NCBI GenBank assembly: GCA_964635875.1
Contig: CAZWRK010000108.1
Span: forward strand, 1 to 13,980
Direction: 5' to 3'
From: CAZWRK01 sp964635875
GTDB taxonomy: Bacteria > Pseudomonadota > Gammaproteobacteria > Burkholderiales > Aquaspirillaceae
Length of the DNA stretch: 13,980 bases
The position numbers and the translations under genes are program-made. The notes beneath the pieces are model-generated. The model was not told the origin of the DNA and made no database searches. It saw nothing but the letters and a program-made list of their open reading frames with translations. Positions 11,153 to 13,980 of this stretch are shown piece by piece. The stretch's first letter is position 1; each line of letters begins with the position of its first letter.

Positions 11153-13980
11153 TTATTCTATTGTTTGAGTGTTTTTACGGTTATAACTTCTTATAAATTG
11201 TCCACGTACTCCTGAATCTTTTAGTATTTTTTCAAGCTGTGTTCTTAGTAGTTCTTCTTGTTGAGCTTCTAATTGTTTGAAGTCTGCTGAACGTGCTTGA
11301 ACACCAGTAATAGTATTTAATATTTTAGCCTGTTCAGATATTGACTTATCACCAAGAGTTCCCATAATTGGAATTATTCTTCCAACCCAAGGTAAATTAT
11401 TAATAAGATTCATATTACCTGGTTTTAGTGAGTGGTAAGATATATATTTTTTACCATCTTTCGTTGTTCCTTGAAAAGCTGTAAAACCTATAAAATCTTT
11501 TAATCCTTGTGGGGCATCTTTAAAGTTCTTAGCATCAATGACTTCTGATGTTGGTTTACCTCTAAAGAATTGATAACCAGTCATTGCTTCAACTGGATAT
11601 CTAATTAGTGGAGATATTGAACCAAGAAGATTGTTTGGTTGGAATTGTTGAAATGGTTGTTCTATAGGTGTTCCAAAACCAGAAATGATTTCTGTTCCAC
11701 CATTCTTTGTTTTTCGTTTTAATGCTATTGAGTTAGCCATCCATGTTGGAAGAAGTGATTTTTCTTTGTCTGTTAGTTGTTCTCCTCCAAATATTTCACC
11801 AACACTGTTAATTGTTTTTATTTCATTCGCTATTCTTCCTGGAGATGATAGTAATGTTTTTGCTTGTAGTTGTAGGTTAAATTTTGTGAAAGAATAGAAT
11901 GGTATCATTCTTCTTAATACATTTTTTTCAAAGCTTGTCAAATTTCCATAATCAAACAAAAATTGTTTTGAACGTTGAGCTGCGTGTTGTATATCTCCAG
12001 TTTTCTTTAAGTTTGTTACAAAGTTAACTAAACGTGCTTGTTCTTCAATAGCTCTACCAACTTCTCTACCTCCTCTTATTAATGCATTCTGTTCTATATT
12101 AAATGGATTTAATTTTTGTATATTTCTTTTACTCTTTGATTGGTCTAATCCAAAAAACTTTGCGAGTGATTCTTTATCACCAACATCAGTTGCACCTGTT
12201 ATATTAGGAGTGAATGCTATATTGTTATCCTTAATCGCTTTTCTTATTTCACCATATGTCCAAGTATAACCAGTTTTATCTGTGAACATGTTTTTGCTCA
12301 TCAAATTAGAAAATTCTTCTGTTGCTTTTATAGATTCTTCTCCTATACCAGCCATTTTTGAAGCTAGAGAATTAGCTAATCTATCTTTAGCTATAAAATC
12401 TACAGCCATATGATGTGTTGCTGGATTAAATGTTTCATATCCTAAATCCAAAAAGTTTAAGAATACGTTTGATATAGCGTTACGTCCATGGAACATTGGG
12501 AAAATAGAGGTAACAGATGCTTTCCAATATCTTAACAACTTATCATATCCTTTCCAAAATCCTTCGGTAACTTCGTCTTTAGTTATACCTTTAAGCATTG
12601 TATCATATGCTTTAGCAATAGCTGGATGGAAAACATACTCTGCTCCTTCTTTAGAAACAAGTGGTATTCCAATGTTTATACCCTTTTCAAATAGACCTGC
12701 GTTGTCAATAGGAATCCAAGATGTTGGTGCCTCGTCAATTTTCTTTGAGAAATTTCTAATCAAACCATCCATGAAATGTTGACCTAGTGCTTGTCTTTGA
12801 TTCTGTAGAGTTCTTGTAGTGTAAGCAGTAAGAAGATTAGTATCAAAACCAGTAAATCCAGCTCTCTCAAGTTCTGTAGCAGATGCAGCAACACGTTTAA
12901 ATACAGAACCACTTTCATTAACAAAAAATCCTTGTTCATCTTTTGTTAATCCAAGTTTCTCAGCCTTACCAACAAGTTCTTTATTAGGTTCAAGTTTTGC
13001 TACAGCATCTCGCATCTCTTGGAGTTTTACAATCTCTGGTTTCTTTAGGGCTTCCTCTAGTGTAGTAACGCCATCTTTCATTATGGTCTTAACCTTTTGG
13101 TCAAGCTCACGTCCAATAGCGAATCCTATTTGTTGTGGAGACTGAACACCTTCCTTGATAGTTACTTGTGCTTTATTCCAGATGTCTATTAGTTGGGATT
13201 TGGTTTGGGGTTTTAGGGCTTCGTCAGATAATGCAATGTAAACATCGTGCAATTCTTTTCCTCCACCAGCCCTTATACCGCCTTGGTGTTTAACAAAATT
13301 GTATCCTTGTTTATTGAGCCATTTTGACGCTTGTTCTTTTGCTGTTTTTAATTTACCTGCTTCGCTTGAACCACCAGCCAAAAGTTCTTCTACGGATTTC
13401 CCTCCTGTAAATCTTTCAATAATATCATTCATTAAAATATCTTCTGCATCCTTTACATTAGATAAATTTTGTTTAGGTTTTACGATTTTTTCTATTTCAT
13501 CTATTGATTTATTTATTATTCTTTCACCATATTTTGTTGGTTGCAATTCATACATTGTTTGTCCTCCAACATTTACTTTTCTAAACACCTTGTATGTTTT
13601 TCCATTAAATTCTACTGATTGACCCAAAACTGTTGCAGGTGGAGTTGATTTCAATGTATCTTGATATACTTTTATTGTATTGTCATCTATTCCCAATTTC
13701 TTTAAATCATTTATACTGGCGTTAGAAATATCTAAAACTTTTTCTGTTGGTTTTTTAAATTCAAAAATATTTTTACCATAAGTTTCAGCCATTTTTTTAT
13801 CAGTCGTTGTAAAAACACCCTTTCCAATTAAAATGTTATTAGAAGCATCCACATCATAAGTTGCTCTTCTAAATTTAAAGCCTTCTGGTTGACCCCTATA
13901 AATCGTTTGTGCCTTAATAAACTCATCAGCACTCTTATACTTCCTTGCTTCTTGGAGAAGTGGGTCTACATTATTTCCAG
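11153..13980 (-). CDS. Large phage polyvalent (probably injected) protein, N-terminus outside window
   Basis: The frame is open to the right edge with 941 residues visible, and a GTG at 13852 is internal. Near the visible start are IYRGQ and, 25 residues later, GVFTTTDKKMAETYG, the pattern of ADP-ribosyltransferase-like modules in phage polyvalent proteins; the module seems to end near residue 270 (TKSQLIDIWNKA). The rest is mostly helical. Around 494-500 is PMFHGRN, then NALIRGGREVGRAIEEQAR near 630, and FDYGNLTSFEKNVLR with RMIPFYSFTKFN at 675-701. These match the C-terminal region typical of large polyvalent-associated proteins (LPD38-like, family number uncertain). Such proteins are packaged in the capsid and ejected with DNA. 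A bidirectional terminator follows the stop. Confidence 0.75.
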   Translation of the reverse strand, partial: GNNVDPLLQEARKYKSADEFIKAQTIYRGQPEGFKFRRATYDVDASNNILIGKGVFTTTDKKMAETYGKNIFEFKKPTEKVLDISNASINDLKKLGIDDNTIKVYQDTLKSTPPATVLGQSVEFNGKTYKVFRKVNVGGQTMYELQPTKYGERIINKSIDEIEKIVKPKQNLSNVKDAEDILMNDIIERFTGGKSVEELLAGGSSEAGKLKTAKEQASKWLNKQGYNFVKHQGGIRAGGGKELHDVYIALSDEALKPQTKSQLIDIWNKAQVTIKEGVQSPQQIGFAIGRELDQKVKTIMKDGVTTLEEALKKPEIVKLQEMRDAVAKLEPNKELVGKAEKLGLTKDEQGFFVNESGSVFKRVAASATELERAGFTGFDTNLLTAYTTRTLQNQRQALGQHFMDGLIRNFSKKIDEAPTSWIPIDNAGLFEKGINIGIPLVSKEGAEYVFHPAIAKAYDTMLKGITKDEVTEGFWKGYDKLLRYWKASVTSIFPMFHGRNAISNVFLNFLDLGYETFNPATHHMAVDFIAKDRLANSLASKMAGIGEESIKATEEFSNLMSKNMFTDKTGYTWTYGEIRKAIKDNNIAFTPNITGATDVGDKESLAKFFGLDQSKSKRNIQKLNPFNIEQNALIRGGREVGRAIEEQARLVNFVTNLKKTGDIQHAAQRSKQFLFDYGNLTSFEKNVLRRMIPFYSFTKFNLQLQAKTLLSSPGRIANEIKTINSVGEIFGGEQLTDKEKSLLPTWMANSIALKRKTKNGGTEIISGFGTPIEQPFQQFQPNNLLGSISPLIRYPVEAMTGYQFFRGKPTSEVIDAKNFKDAPQGLKDFIGFTAFQGTTKDGKKYISYHSLKPGNMNLINNLPWVGRIIPIMGTLGDKSISEQAKILNTITGVQARSADFKQLEAQQEELLRTQLEKILKDSGVRGQFIRSYNRKNTQTIE

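Noticed and set aside
1..13980. Recoded TGA (code 4 or 25)
   Set aside because: TGA stops fit two gene ends exactly at ATGA junctions and tryptophan is encoded by TGG throughout.
1..13980. tRNA genes, CRISPR array, insertion sequence or integrase
   Set aside because: None seen: no cloverleaf with a T-arm signature, no regular repeats with spacers, no terminal inverted repeats or transposase motif.

Overview
The window looks like part of an AT-rich tailed-phage genome, or a related prophage or viral contig. It carries a dense early/replication region on the + strand (28-11004) that converges on one very large virion-type protein on the - strand (11153 to the right edge). Short genes sit nearly back to back, many with TAATG or ATGA stop/start junctions. 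TGA is a normal stop, so the standard bacterial code applies. The host cannot be named from the sequence. The promoters are classical sigma-70 type (TTGACA, 17 bp, TATAAT) and the host is low in GC. Two runs of exactly 100 N (4995-5094 and 11005-11104) show that this is a scaffold with gaps of unknown true length.

Layout. 1-2453: a promoter at the left edge, two small proteins, a TOPRIM primase/DnaB-type helicase, a separate CHC2 primase zinc-finger protein, a small WHLT-motif zinc protein and a small unknown. 2544-4761: a coiled-coil protein, a probable OB-fold ssDNA-binding protein, a RecB/Cas4-type PD-(D/E)XK nuclease and a membrane protein with a lysine-rich tail. 4770-5528: a structured, GC-richer element, a tiny membrane protein, a gap, then a secreted lytic transglycosylase-like protein. 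5606-7957: a polynucleotide kinase with a broken phosphatase domain, a small metallopeptidase, unknowns, a DUF5664 (dATP/dGTP diphosphohydrolase N-terminal-like) protein and a DnaQ-fold exonuclease with a zinc ribbon. 7998-8467: a ribbon-helix-helix protein and a RusA resolvase. 8560-8685 on the - strand: a small membrane protein with its own canonical promoter and Shine-Dalgarno. 8805-11004: GroEL, a 77-residue lysine-rich protein, GroES and a truncated gene. 11153-13980 on the - strand: a polyvalent, probably injected protein with an ADP-ribosyltransferase-like module.

Together the + strand genes form a replication, recombination, repair and nucleotide toolkit with its own folding machine. 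The most notable regulatory signal is a set of three perfect DnaA boxes (TTATCCACA), each just upstream of a promoter sharing an extended -10 (TGTGATACAAT). The box to -35 distances are 9, 9 and 19 bp, so the third differs by about one helical turn. Several promoters place the ATG only 6-10 nt after the -10, which predicts leaderless or almost leaderless mRNAs. Shine-Dalgarno sequences are nearly absent apart from the one - strand small gene.
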